Below, piece by piece: positions 15,039-22,235 of a stretch of DNA of 32,117 nt. The stretch lies in contig NZ_URHZ01000064.1 in assembly GCF_900547735.1 (NCBI RefSeq), forward strand, positions 1 to 32,117, written 5' to 3'. The first letter of the stretch is position 1, and every line of letters begins with the position of its first letter. The translations under genes were made by a program, and so were the position numbers. This stretch comes from an uncultured Clostridium sp. GTDB lineage: Bacteria > Bacillota > Clostridia > Lachnospirales > Lachnospiraceae. The notes beneath the pieces were generated by a model. That model had not been told where the DNA came from, did no database searches, and saw nothing but the letters and a program-made list of their open reading frames with translations.

Positions 15039-15067
15039 GTATATACAGGAAGACGCAGGGCATACTC
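15039..15067 (+). promoter_or_regulatory. Sigma-G-like forespore promoter of the SASP gene
   Basis: GTATA (15039-15043) and CATACTC (15061-15067) are separated by 17 bases, matching the sigma-G pattern (G-x-ATR and CATnnTA-like) except for the last base. It ends 33 bases before the SASP start. The preceding 14839-15038 is AT-rich and contains no gene I can support; it should hold the minus-strand promoter of the LytTR gene, which I could not pin down. Confidence 0.5.
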
Positions 15068-15100
15068 TAAGTACATTTTGGAAAGGAGTGTGCTTTTTTT

Positions 15101-15319
15101 ATGGGCAGTGAAACGAAAAAGAAAGATAAATTCGACCCGGCGGATTTGAAGCCGGAGGATATGATGAAGTTTGAAATTGCAACGGAACTGGGACTGGCCG
15201 ACAAGGTAATAAACGGAGGCTGGAGGTGCCTGACGGCCAAGGAAAGCGGACGAATCGGCGGACTCATCACCAAACGGAAGCGGGAAATGAAAAAGGAAGT
15301 ATTGAAAGATAACACCTGA
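15101..15319 (+). CDS. Alpha/beta-type small acid-soluble spore protein
   Basis: A 72-residue DNA-binding spore protein that coats and protects forespore DNA and is degraded by the GPR protease at germination. KFEIATELGL (residues 23-32) matches the GPR cleavage site region, and TAKESGRIGGLITKR (45-59) matches the conserved DNA-binding SGxxGG...K motif. The length fits the family. GGAAAGGAGTG (15080-15090) lies upstream, spaced by a T-run. The gene stands 59 bases before cbiD in the same direction, with no clear terminator between. It shows that the organism makes spores. Confidence 0.9.
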   Translation: MGSETKKKDKFDPADLKPEDMMKFEIATELGLADKVINGGWRCLTAKESGRIGGLITKRKREMKKEVLKDNT

Positions 15320-15352
15320 TCCAATATAATGGATATCGAAATCATTTTCGAT
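15319..15352. promoter_or_regulatory. Two small dyads between the SASP gene and cbiD
   Basis: ATCCA (15319-15323) pairs with TGGAT (15330-15334), overlapping the SASP stop codon. ATCGAAA-TCAT-TTTCGAT (15335-15352) is a perfect 7-bp dyad. Neither is followed by a T-run, so they are weak as terminators; they may be operators or processing hairpins ahead of cbiD. No cobalamin-riboswitch B12 box is recognisable in this gap. Confidence 0.35.
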
Positions 15353-15378
15353 TCAGATTTGGAAAGGCCGTATGAACG

Positions 15379-16542
15379 ATGAAAGAGAAAGAACTTAGGA
15401 GCGGTTATACAACCGGAACATGCGCGGCGGCGGCGGCCTGGGCTGCTGTCCGTCTTCTCTGCTCCGGGTTCAGGGAGACTGTGGTCGAGGTATTGACTCC
15501 CGGAGGGCAGACGCTTGTGATACCGGTCGGCGGTTACGACCTTTTGGAAGGAAAGTGGGCGCTTTGCTCGGTAAAGAAGGACGCAGGCGATGATCCGGAT
15601 GTGACGAACGGCGCCTTGGTCTATGCACGGGTAAGTTTTGCCGGGGAGAGGCCTTCGGAGATGCCCTGTTACGGTTCGGACATGTATCCGGGACTGTATC
15701 TGACGGGAGGAGAAGGCGTGGGAATGGTGACCAGAAAGGGGCTGTCGTGCCCGGTCGGATACCATGCCATCAATCCGGTGCCGCGCACGATGATATTCGA
15801 GGCGGCCGACGGGGCAAGGCAGTTGTCGGGACAGCCGGACAGCGGGCTTCTCATTGAGATTTCCATTCCCGAGGGAACGGAACTGGCTGCAAAGACATTT
15901 AACCCGAACCTTGGGATTACCGGAGGAATTTCCGTTCTTGGAACGACGGGAATCGTTAATCCGATGAGCGAGGCGGCGCTGATAGAAACGATACGTCTGG
16001 ATATCAGGGTCAGGGCGGCCGGAGGAAAAAAAATCCTGGCGGTGGCTCCGGGTAATTACGGGGAGCGCTTTGTGAGGGAAGAACTGGGACTCGATATGTC
16101 CTCTTTTGTCAAATGCAGCAATTTTATCGGTGATACCTTCAGGATGATGGAGGAAGAAAAGATTGAAAAGGTACTTCTGGCGGGGCATCTCGGCAAGATG
16201 ATTAAGGTTGCGGGAGGCGTTATGAACACCCATTCCAAATATGGCGACAGAAGAATGGAAATTCTGGCAGACTGCGCCGCAGAAGCCGGAATGCCGGAGG
16301 AGAGAGCCAAACGTCTTTACGGAATGAACACGACGGATGAGGCGGCAGATTATCTGGAAGAGGAAAAGTGGCTGGGGCCGGTAATGGAGACTGTGGCCGT
16401 GCAGGTGAAGGAGAGTCTTAAGAGCCGGTACCGCGTGGACACGGAGGTCGTTCTGTTCAACGGGACAATCGGAATTCTTGCGATGACGGCAGGGGCCAAG
16501 GAATTTGCGTCGGCGCTTGGAAATAGGAAAATGGATGAATAA
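15379..16542 (+). CDS. cbiD: Cobalt-precorrin-5B C1-methyltransferase
   Basis: A 387-residue enzyme of anaerobic cobalamin synthesis that methylates C1 of cobalt-precorrin-5B. The N-terminal RSGYTTGTCAAAAAWAA (residues 7-23) is the diagnostic CbiD motif, and LAGHLGKMIKVAGGVMNTHS (about 276-295) is a second conserved block. The start has GGAAAGG 11-17 bases upstream. It is the first gene of the corrin cluster here. CbiD marks the oxygen-independent (early cobalt) pathway, which fits an anaerobe. A long minus-strand open frame covers the same DNA but is only a shadow of the codon pattern. Confidence 0.95.
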   Translation: MKEKELRSGYTTGTCAAAAAWAAVRLLCSGFRETVVEVLTPGGQTLVIPVGGYDLLEGKWALCSVKKDAGDDPDVTNGALVYARVSFAGERPSEMPCYGSDMYPGLYLTGGEGVGMVTRKGLSCPVGYHAINPVPRTMIFEAADGARQLSGQPDSGLLIEISIPEGTELAAKTFNPNLGITGGISVLGTTGIVNPMSEAALIETIRLDIRVRAAGGKKILAVAPGNYGERFVREELGLDMSSFVKCSNFIGDTFRMMEEEKIEKVLLAGHLGKMIKVAGGVMNTHSKYGDRRMEILADCAAEAGMPEERAKRLYGMNTTDEAADYLEEEKWLGPVMETVAVQVKESLKSRYRVDTEVVLFNGTIGILAMTAGAKEFASALGNRKMDE

Positions 16543-16636
16543 TTATAATGAATTATGAATAAAATCGTCGGCTCTTTTGAATGAAAATTTTATTCAGGGG
16601 CTGTGCACGAAAATACATAGTAAAGGCGGACAAAAG

Positions 16637-17323
16637 ATGACTGGAACATGGTACGCGGTGGGAGTAGGCCCCGGAGATCCGGAGCTTATGACGATTAAGG
16701 CGGTAAAAAGACTGAAGGAGTGTGACACATTAGCCGTCCCTCACAAGGACAGGGATCAGTGTGTGGCATATAAAATAGCGGTACAGGCGGTTCCGGAGCT
16801 GGCAGAGAAGAAGTGCATCTGTCTTCCGATGCCGATGACAAAGGACAGGGCCTTATTGGAAGAAAGCCACAGTGAGGCGGTAAGAAGGACGGAGGACTGC
16901 CTCAGGCGGGGGGAGAATGTGGCGTTTATTACGCTGGGAGACACCACGGTCTATTCTACCTGCCTATATATTAAGGAAAGACTGGACGAGAAACAGTATG
17001 CCACAGAGCTGATCAATGGGATTCCTTCTTTCTGTGCGGCGGCGGCCCGAATGGGTATCCCCCTGGTGAACGGGAAGGAGGAGCTTCATATTATTCCTGC
17101 ATCCTATCAGATTGAGGATGCACTGGAGCAGCCGGGCGTAAAGGTGCTGATGAAGTCGGGAAAGAAACTTTCCGAGGTAAAGAGCCTTCTTGAAAGGCAG
17201 GGCCGCGATGTCAAAATGGTGGAAAACTGCGGGATGGAGAATGAGAAGATTTACGGCAGTATAAAAGAGATTCCCGATGAGGCGGGATACTATTCCCTGC
17301 TGATCGTGAGGGACGGAAAATAA
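16637..17323 (+). CDS. cobI/cbiL: Precorrin-2 / cobalt-factor II C20-methyltransferase
   Basis: A 228-residue tetrapyrrole methylase that adds the C20 methyl group with SAM. The N-terminal GVGPGDPELMTIKAVKRLKECD (split here as GVGPGDPE at residues 8-15, then LMTIKAV) and ITLGDTTVYSTCLYI are family signatures. The start is ATG 16637, with AAAGGCGG 7-14 bases upstream; a longer frame from a TTG at 16577 adds residues outside the family pattern. The 94-base gap after cbiD contains no gene. It belongs to the CobI/CbiL subgroup because of the LAVPHKD and length; the cobalt-containing intermediate is implied by the cbi context. Confidence 0.92.
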   Translation: MTGTWYAVGVGPGDPELMTIKAVKRLKECDTLAVPHKDRDQCVAYKIAVQAVPELAEKKCICLPMPMTKDRALLEESHSEAVRRTEDCLRRGENVAFITLGDTTVYSTCLYIKERLDEKQYATELINGIPSFCAAAARMGIPLVNGKEELHIIPASYQIEDALEQPGVKVLMKSGKKLSEVKSLLERQGRDVKMVENCGMENEKIYGSIKEIPDEAGYYSLLIVRDGK

Positions 17324-17358
17324 AATAACACAGAAGAATATATTTTGGAGGAAAACAG

Positions 17359-18153
17359 ATGGTACATTTTGTGGGAGCCGGTTCTGGGGCGGCCGACCTC
17401 ATTACGGTGAGGGGGGCAAGACTCCTGGGAGAGGCGGATCAGATAATCTACGCGGGTTCACTTGTAAATCCGGAGCTTCTTGAGTACAGAAAAGAGGGCT
17501 GCACTGTTTTTGACAGCGCCAGGATGACGCTTGAGGAAGTGATCGCCAGAATTAAAGAAGCGGAAGACGGAGGCAGAACGACGGTCAGGCTCCACACGGG
17601 CGATTCCAGCATTTATGGGGCGATCCGGGAGCAGATGGACCGGCTGGACGAGCTGGGAATTACATATGAGGTCTGCCCGGGAGTAAGCTCTTTCTGCGGG
17701 GCGGCGGCATCCATGAATCTGGAATACACGCTTCCGGGAGTGTCGCAGAGTCTTATTATCACCAGGATGGCGGGCAGGACGCCCGTGCCGGAGCGCGAGA
17801 GCATTGCCTCCTTTGCCGCGCACGGGGCGACGATGGCGGTATTCCTGAGCACGGGTCTTCTGGGGCCTCTGTCCGAAGAACTGGTGCGCGGCGGATACGG
17901 GAAGGAAACACCGGCGGCCATTGTCTATAAGGCCACCTGGCCGGATGAGAAAAAGGTGTGCTGTACCGTTGGGACGCTTAAGGAGACGGCGGCCAGGGAG
18001 CAGATTACAAAGACGGCCCTGATCCTGGTGGGCGACGTTATTGCCCACAGCTCCTACGAGCGGTCCAAACTTTACGATCCCGTTTTCACCACGGAGTTCA
18101 GGAAAGGCGTGCCGGCCGAGGGAGGGGAGCAGGATGAGGATTGCAATCATTAG
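17359..18153 (+). CDS. cobM/cbiF: Cobalt-precorrin-4 C11-methyltransferase
   Basis: A 264-residue SAM-dependent tetrapyrrole methylase. Signatures are VHFVGAGSGAADLITVRGA at the N-terminus, LHTGDSSIYGAIREQMD at about 78-94, and CPGVSSFCGAAASM, all typical of CobM/CbiF. GGAGGAAAACAG precedes the ATG. Its last 20 bases overlap the start of cbiG, whose ribosome binding site GGAGGGGAG (18121-18129) lies within cobM, so the two are translationally coupled. The reaction feeds CbiG in the anaerobic pathway. Confidence 0.95.
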   Translation: MVHFVGAGSGAADLITVRGARLLGEADQIIYAGSLVNPELLEYRKEGCTVFDSARMTLEEVIARIKEAEDGGRTTVRLHTGDSSIYGAIREQMDRLDELGITYEVCPGVSSFCGAAASMNLEYTLPGVSQSLIITRMAGRTPVPERESIASFAAHGATMAVFLSTGLLGPLSEELVRGGYGKETPAAIVYKATWPDEKKVCCTVGTLKETAAREQITKTALILVGDVIAHSSYERSKLYDPVFTTEFRKGVPAEGGEQDEDCNH

Positions 18154-19180
18154 CTTCACCGGCCAGGGCGGCGTCACCGGTGAAAGACTTGATAACGGCT
18201 TTAAAAACCTGGGGCATGAGTCCCGGGCTTTTTCGGTGCACGGACTTGGGATGTCCCTGGGCGAGTTTGTGAAAACGGCGTTTGCCGAGGAGGACGGACT
18301 CGTTTTCATCGGGGCTGCGGGAATTGCGGTACGTTCCATTGCTCCTTTTTTAAAAGGAAAAGACAAGGATCCGGCCGTGCTTGTGGTGGACGAGCTGGGG
18401 GAATTTGCCGTTTCCCTTCTGTCGGGCCATCTGGGAGGCGCCAATGAACTGGCATCCGAGGCGGCACAAGTGTTGGGAGCGCAGCCGGTCATCACGACGG
18501 CGACAGATCTGCATCACGCTTTTGCCGTGGATCTCTTTGCAAAAAAGAATGGACTGGCAATCGATGATCTGAAAGAGGCAAAAGAGATATCCGCCGCCGT
18601 TCTGAGGGGGGAACCGGTGGGCTTTTTCAGCGATTTTCCGGTGGAGGGAGAGATACCAAAGCCGCTTGATAAAGGTGTACGGCACCGGAGGAATATTTAC
18701 ATTACATGCAGCAGCGCCGCTCTTCCTTTCGAAGATGGGGATAGGACGCACGTCTGCGGCCTTCTGCGCCTGATTCCGAGGGCTGCCGTCCTGGGAATGG
18801 GCTGTCGCCGAAGTATACCGGAGGAGGCCGCAAAAAACGCGGCTGAGGAGCTTCTGAGGACCTGCGGAATCGACAGGCGGGCAGTCGGCATGCTTGCCAG
18901 CATTGACCTGAAACGCGATGAGAAAGCTCTTATCACGCTGGCCGCGGACTGGGGCCTTACATGGAAAGTCTTTACATCCGAAGAGCTGGGCGCGGTAGAG
19001 GGCAGTTCATCGGAATCGGAGTTTGTAAAAAGTGTGACGGGAGTTGGCAATGTATGTGAGCGATCGGCCCTCGCAGGCGCCGCGATCGGCGGCGGGAGGG
19101 CACGTCTGGCGGCAGGGAAAAGCATATTTCCTTCCGTGACGGCTGCGGCTGCGGTGAGAGAAATTACGGTAAAATTCTGA
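18134..19180 (+). CDS. cbiG: Cobalt-precorrin-5A hydrolase
   Basis: A 348-residue enzyme that opens the ring-A delta-lactone of cobalt-precorrin-5A, releasing acetaldehyde. The N-terminal domain contains FIGAAGIAVRSIAP and LLSGHLGGANELA, and the C-terminal domain contains LGMGCRRSIPEE and FVKSVTGVGNVCERSA; both are CbiG hallmarks. ATG 18134 is chosen because GGAGGGGAG lies 4-12 bases before it and MRIAIISFTGQG fits; the frame is open further upstream inside cobM. CbiG is exclusive to the anaerobic pathway. Directly after its stop comes an array of 16-base tandem repeats. Confidence 0.93.
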   Translation: MRIAIISFTGQGGVTGERLDNGFKNLGHESRAFSVHGLGMSLGEFVKTAFAEEDGLVFIGAAGIAVRSIAPFLKGKDKDPAVLVVDELGEFAVSLLSGHLGGANELASEAAQVLGAQPVITTATDLHHAFAVDLFAKKNGLAIDDLKEAKEISAAVLRGEPVGFFSDFPVEGEIPKPLDKGVRHRRNIYITCSSAALPFEDGDRTHVCGLLRLIPRAAVLGMGCRRSIPEEAAKNAAEELLRTCGIDRRAVGMLASIDLKRDEKALITLAADWGLTWKVFTSEELGAVEGSSSESEFVKSVTGVGNVCERSALAGAAIGGGRARLAAGKSIFPSVTAAAAVREITVKF

Positions 19181-19188
19181 TGGGTTGG

Positions 19189-19300
19189 GTATCCGGGTGC
19201 AATGGTATCCGGATGCAATGGTATCCGGGTACAATGGTATCCGGGCGCAATGGAGTCCGGGTGCAATGGAGTCCGGATGCAATGGTATCTGGATGCAGTG
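19189..19300. repeat. Seven tandem 16-bp repeats inside the cobalamin operon
   Basis: Seven consecutive 16-base units run without gaps from 19189 to 19300, consensus GTATCCGGATGCAATG. Variants are ATCCGGGT, ATCCGGGC, GAGTCCGG and, in the last unit, GTATCTGGATGCAGTG. They start 9 bases after the cbiG stop and end about 70 bases before cobJ. A further ATCCGGAT-like remnant occurs near 19318-19325. The unit length is not a multiple of three, so the array is not coding on the + strand. GGAT...ATCC pairs in adjacent units could form serial hairpins. Confidence 0.9.
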
Positions 19301-19370
19301 TATTTGGCTGAGGTAATATCCGGATATGCCGTTACTTAAATGGAATGTGATAGAAGGGAAGAAAAACAGG

Positions 19371-20117
19371 ATGCAGGAAATCAAAAAAGGGAAATTATAT
19401 GTCGTAGGGATTGGACCGGGAGCCTATGGGCAGATGACGATAAGAGCGGAGCAGGTGCTGAACGAGTGCAGCGTAATTGCCGGTTATACCGTTTACATCG
19501 ATTTGATAAAAGAGCATTTTCCGGATAAAGAGCTTCTCACAACGCCGATGCGCCGTGAAAAAGAAAGGTGCATTATGGCTCTTGAATCGGCTGCCGGGGG
19601 AAACGTGACGGCGATGATTTGCAGCGGCGACAGCGGCGTCTACGGGATGGCCGGGCTGATTCTTGAACTGGCGCCGGAATATCCGGGCGTGGAAATCGAG
19701 ATTATCCCGGGGGTGACGGCGGCCCTGAGCGGAGGAGCCGTTCTCGGCGCTCCTTTGGGACACGACTTTGCCGTTATCAGCCTGAGTGATCTTCTCACTC
19801 CGATGGAAACGATCAAGAGACGGCTGAAGGCCGCGGCAGAGGGAGATTTTAATATCTGTCTTTACAATCCTGCCAGCAGGAAACGTTCCGACTATCTGAA
19901 ACAGGCCTGTGAAATCCTGCTCTGTTATAAAGACGAAAAAACGGTCTGCGGCCTGGTGAAAAATATCGGCCGTGAGGGCGAAACAATGGAAGTGATGACG
20001 CTGGGGGAATTAAAGGACACCGCAGCCGACATGTTTACAACGGTTTTTATCGGGAACAGGATGACAAGGGACATCGGGGGAAGAATGGTTACGCCAAGAG
20101 GTTATAAAGATGTGTAA
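19371..20117 (+). CDS. cobJ/cbiH: Cobalt-precorrin-3 C17-methyltransferase
   Basis: A 248-residue tetrapyrrole methylase that methylates C17 and contracts the macrocycle. Motifs are LYVVGIGPGAYGQMTIRAEQ at the N-terminus, MICSGDSGVYGMAGL at about 83-97 and IPGVTAALSGGAVLGAPLGHDF. ATG 19371 is chosen because GAAGGGAAG lies about 10-18 bases upstream and MQEIKKGKLYVVGIG fits; an in-frame ATG at 19326 would add 15 atypical residues. The stop overlaps the start of the cobK-cbiE gene by 8 bases. Translation of this gene must restart after the upstream 16-bp repeat array. Confidence 0.94.
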   Translation: MQEIKKGKLYVVGIGPGAYGQMTIRAEQVLNECSVIAGYTVYIDLIKEHFPDKELLTTPMRREKERCIMALESAAGGNVTAMICSGDSGVYGMAGLILELAPEYPGVEIEIIPGVTAALSGGAVLGAPLGHDFAVISLSDLLTPMETIKRRLKAAAEGDFNICLYNPASRKRSDYLKQACEILLCYKDEKTVCGLVKNIGREGETMEVMTLGELKDTAADMFTTVFIGNRMTRDIGGRMVTPRGYKDV

Positions 20118-21594
20118 GGTAATGATATTCGGAGGAACCACCGAGGGGAGGCTCCTGGCGGAATACTGCGGTAAAAACAGGATACCGGCTTACGTGAGCG
20201 TGGTGTCTGAATACGGAAGAGAGCTGCTTGGAGAGGACCGTTACATAAAGCCGGTGACGGGGGCCATGGATGCGGAACAGATGCGAAACTGGCTGACGGA
20301 GAAAAAAATTGAGCTCGTCATCGACGCGACCCACCCTTATGCGAGGAATGCAACGGAAAATATAAAAGAGGCATGCCGGAGGACAAAGACGGGATATCTG
20401 CGCTGCGCAAGAAGCACGGAAAGCGGCCATGAAACTGTGGGAAATATCACATTTCAGACTCCGGCGGAGGCCGCGGCGTGGCTTGAAAAGAGCGAGGGCA
20501 ACATCTTTGTCACAACCGGCAGCAATGAACTTGAGGTGTTTGCAGGGGCCGGCAGGCTGCGGGAGCGCATCTATGCCAGGGTGCTTCCGTCCTCCGCCGT
20601 CGTACGGAAATGCGAAGAGCTGGGGATTTCGGGAAAACACCTGATCTGTATGCAGGGGCCTTTTTCAAAAGAAATCAATGCGGCCATGCTGCGTCAGGCC
20701 AATGCCGCTTTTCTTGTCACCAAGGAGACGGGAAAGGCCGGAGGGTTTGACGAGAAGCTGGAAGCGGCAGAGGAGTGCGGAGTAAGGGCCGTAATCATAG
20801 GTCATCCGGAGGAGAACGGCGAGACAATGGAAAGTCTGTTTGAAACGCTCTCACGGTTTTCCGTCAAAGAAACACCGCAGGGGAGACGAAAGGTAATTCT
20901 GGCCGGAATCGGACCGGGCGCCGTCTCACTGATGACGGAGGAGGTTAAGGAAGCGGTAAAAAACAGTGATTTACTGCTGGGAGCTCCGCGCATGCTGGAA
21001 ACGGCAAAAGAGCTTTTGAAGCGGGAAAATCCGTCCGGCAGGATGCCGGAGGCCAGGGCCGCATATCTGGATCGTGATGTGGCGGAGGCGCTTCGCTCCA
21101 ATGACGGATGGCAGCAGGCGATCATCCTGTATTCCGGGGACAGCGGATTTTACAGCGGGACCAAAAAACTGGCGGAAAATCTTCCGGGTGGGGCGTATCA
21201 GTTCTGTATACTTCCCGGAATTTCCTCCATCAGCTATTTTGCTTCCAGGCTCATGACTTCCTGGGACGACGCCCTGCTCGAAACGGCGCACGGCCGGGAG
21301 TTTGACGCTGCTGCTGCGCTGCGTGAGGGAAAGAGGAAGATTTTTCTCCTTACGGGAGGAAAAAACAGCGTGGGAGAGCTTTGCCGCAGCCTCGCAGACA
21401 GTGGTTTCGGCTATGTGGGAGTCACGGTCGGAGAAAAACTGTCTTATCCGGATGAGCGTATTACCAGTGGAACGGCAATAAATCTGAGCGGGAAGGAGTT
21501 TGATCCGCTGAGTATTGTACTGATAGAGGCCGACGGCATGATGCAGGACACTGCAATCACGCAGAAAGCTGACCGACAGGGGAAGAAAAAATGA
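20110..21594 (+). CDS. cbiJ-cbiE: Fused precorrin-6A reductase / precorrin-7 C5-methyltransferase
   Basis: A 494-residue two-domain protein. Residues about 1-250 are CobK/CbiJ: MIFGGTTEGRLLAEY, DATHPYA and MQGPFSKEINAAMLRQ are its NAD(P)H-reductase motifs. Residues about 260-480 are CbiE: VILAGIGPGAVSLMTEEV, LYSGDSGFYSGTKKLAE and LPGISSISYFASRL are tetrapyrrole methylase signatures. The fusion would perform C18-C19 reduction and C5 methylation. No frameshift or stop lies between the domains, and the junction (about 245-262) is a short polar linker. It overlaps cobJ by 8 bases and cbiT by 4 (ATGA), so all three are coupled. Domain assignment is firm. Confidence 0.92.
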   Translation: MCKVMIFGGTTEGRLLAEYCGKNRIPAYVSVVSEYGRELLGEDRYIKPVTGAMDAEQMRNWLTEKKIELVIDATHPYARNATENIKEACRRTKTGYLRCARSTESGHETVGNITFQTPAEAAAWLEKSEGNIFVTTGSNELEVFAGAGRLRERIYARVLPSSAVVRKCEELGISGKHLICMQGPFSKEINAAMLRQANAAFLVTKETGKAGGFDEKLEAAEECGVRAVIIGHPEENGETMESLFETLSRFSVKETPQGRRKVILAGIGPGAVSLMTEEVKEAVKNSDLLLGAPRMLETAKELLKRENPSGRMPEARAAYLDRDVAEALRSNDGWQQAIILYSGDSGFYSGTKKLAENLPGGAYQFCILPGISSISYFASRLMTSWDDALLETAHGREFDAAAALREGKRKIFLLTGGKNSVGELCRSLADSGFGYVGVTVGEKLSYPDERITSGTAINLSGKEFDPLSIVLIEADGMMQDTAITQKADRQGKKK

Positions 21595-22235
21595 GAGATG
21601 ACTGGTTTATCAGAGGAAAAGTACCTATGACAAAAAGCGAGGTCCGGGCGGTGTCCCTGTCTAAGCTTGAATTGAACCGCGATTCCGTGCTCTGGGATAT
21701 CGGAGCGGGAACCGGCTCTGTCTCGGTTGAGGCGCTGCTCTGCCATCCGGTGAAAGCGGTCTGCGCTTTTGAAAAGAATGCCGGGGCTGTTGAACTGATT
21801 AAGAGAAACAGAGAGAAGGCGGGCGTTGGAAACTTAACGATCGTCGAGGGCGACGCACTGGAACAGATATCCCTGGCCGTAACAGGAGGCCGGGACAGTG
21901 TCATAAAAGACGAATCTGTGCGGAAGGTGACCCATGCGTTTATCGGCGGCACTTCGGGAGAAATGGGCGAGATTATCGATCTGCTGATTTCACTCAATTC
22001 CCAAATCAGGGTGGTAATCAACGTGATTGCCCTGGAAACCCTCTCCTTCGTTTTGGAGTGCCTGAGGACGCGGGAAATTGAAGCGGATATTGTTACAATC
22101 CAGGTTTCCCGTTCGGCCCGCGCTGGCCGGTATCATCTGATGCAGGGGCAGAACCCGGTTTATATCATTTCCTTCGGCGGGAAAGAGCCGTTTACTGGAG
22201 AAGGCGGGGAAGGGAACGGGGAGACCGGAGTATGA
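21591..22235 (+). CDS. cbiT: Cobalt-precorrin-6B C15-methyltransferase (decarboxylating)
   Basis: A 214-residue SAM-dependent methyltransferase of the class I Rossmann type, unlike the other corrin methylases here. DWFIRGKVPMTKSEVRA at residues 4-20 and the SAM-binding LWDIGAGTGSVSVEA at 34-48 are diagnostic for CbiT. It methylates C15 and decarboxylates the C12 acetate chain, working with CbiE. The start overlaps the preceding stop as ATGA. The Gly/Glu-rich C-terminal tail (FTGEGGEGNGETGV) runs to the ATG of cbiA, with which it overlaps by 4 bases. Confidence 0.95.
   Translation: MRDDWFIRGKVPMTKSEVRAVSLSKLELNRDSVLWDIGAGTGSVSVEALLCHPVKAVCAFEKNAGAVELIKRNREKAGVGNLTIVEGDALEQISLAVTGGRDSVIKDESVRKVTHAFIGGTSGEMGEIIDLLISLNSQIRVVINVIALETLSFVLECLRTREIEADIVTIQVSRSARAGRYHLMQGQNPVYIISFGGKEPFTGEGGEGNGETGV

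Noticed and set aside
15067..16233. A 388-codon open frame on the minus strand opposite the SASP gene and cbiD
   Set aside because: It is rich in Arg, His, Ser and Pro with no domain pattern and lies exactly opposite clear genes whose motifs are intact; it is a by-product of their codon use.
17458..18495. A 345-codon minus-strand open frame opposite cobM and cbiG
   Set aside because: No recognisable family, no ribosome binding site, and both plus-strand genes are certain.
19189..19300. CRISPR array
   Set aside because: Units are contiguous with no unique spacers, only 16 bases long, and no cas genes are near; it is a minisatellite.
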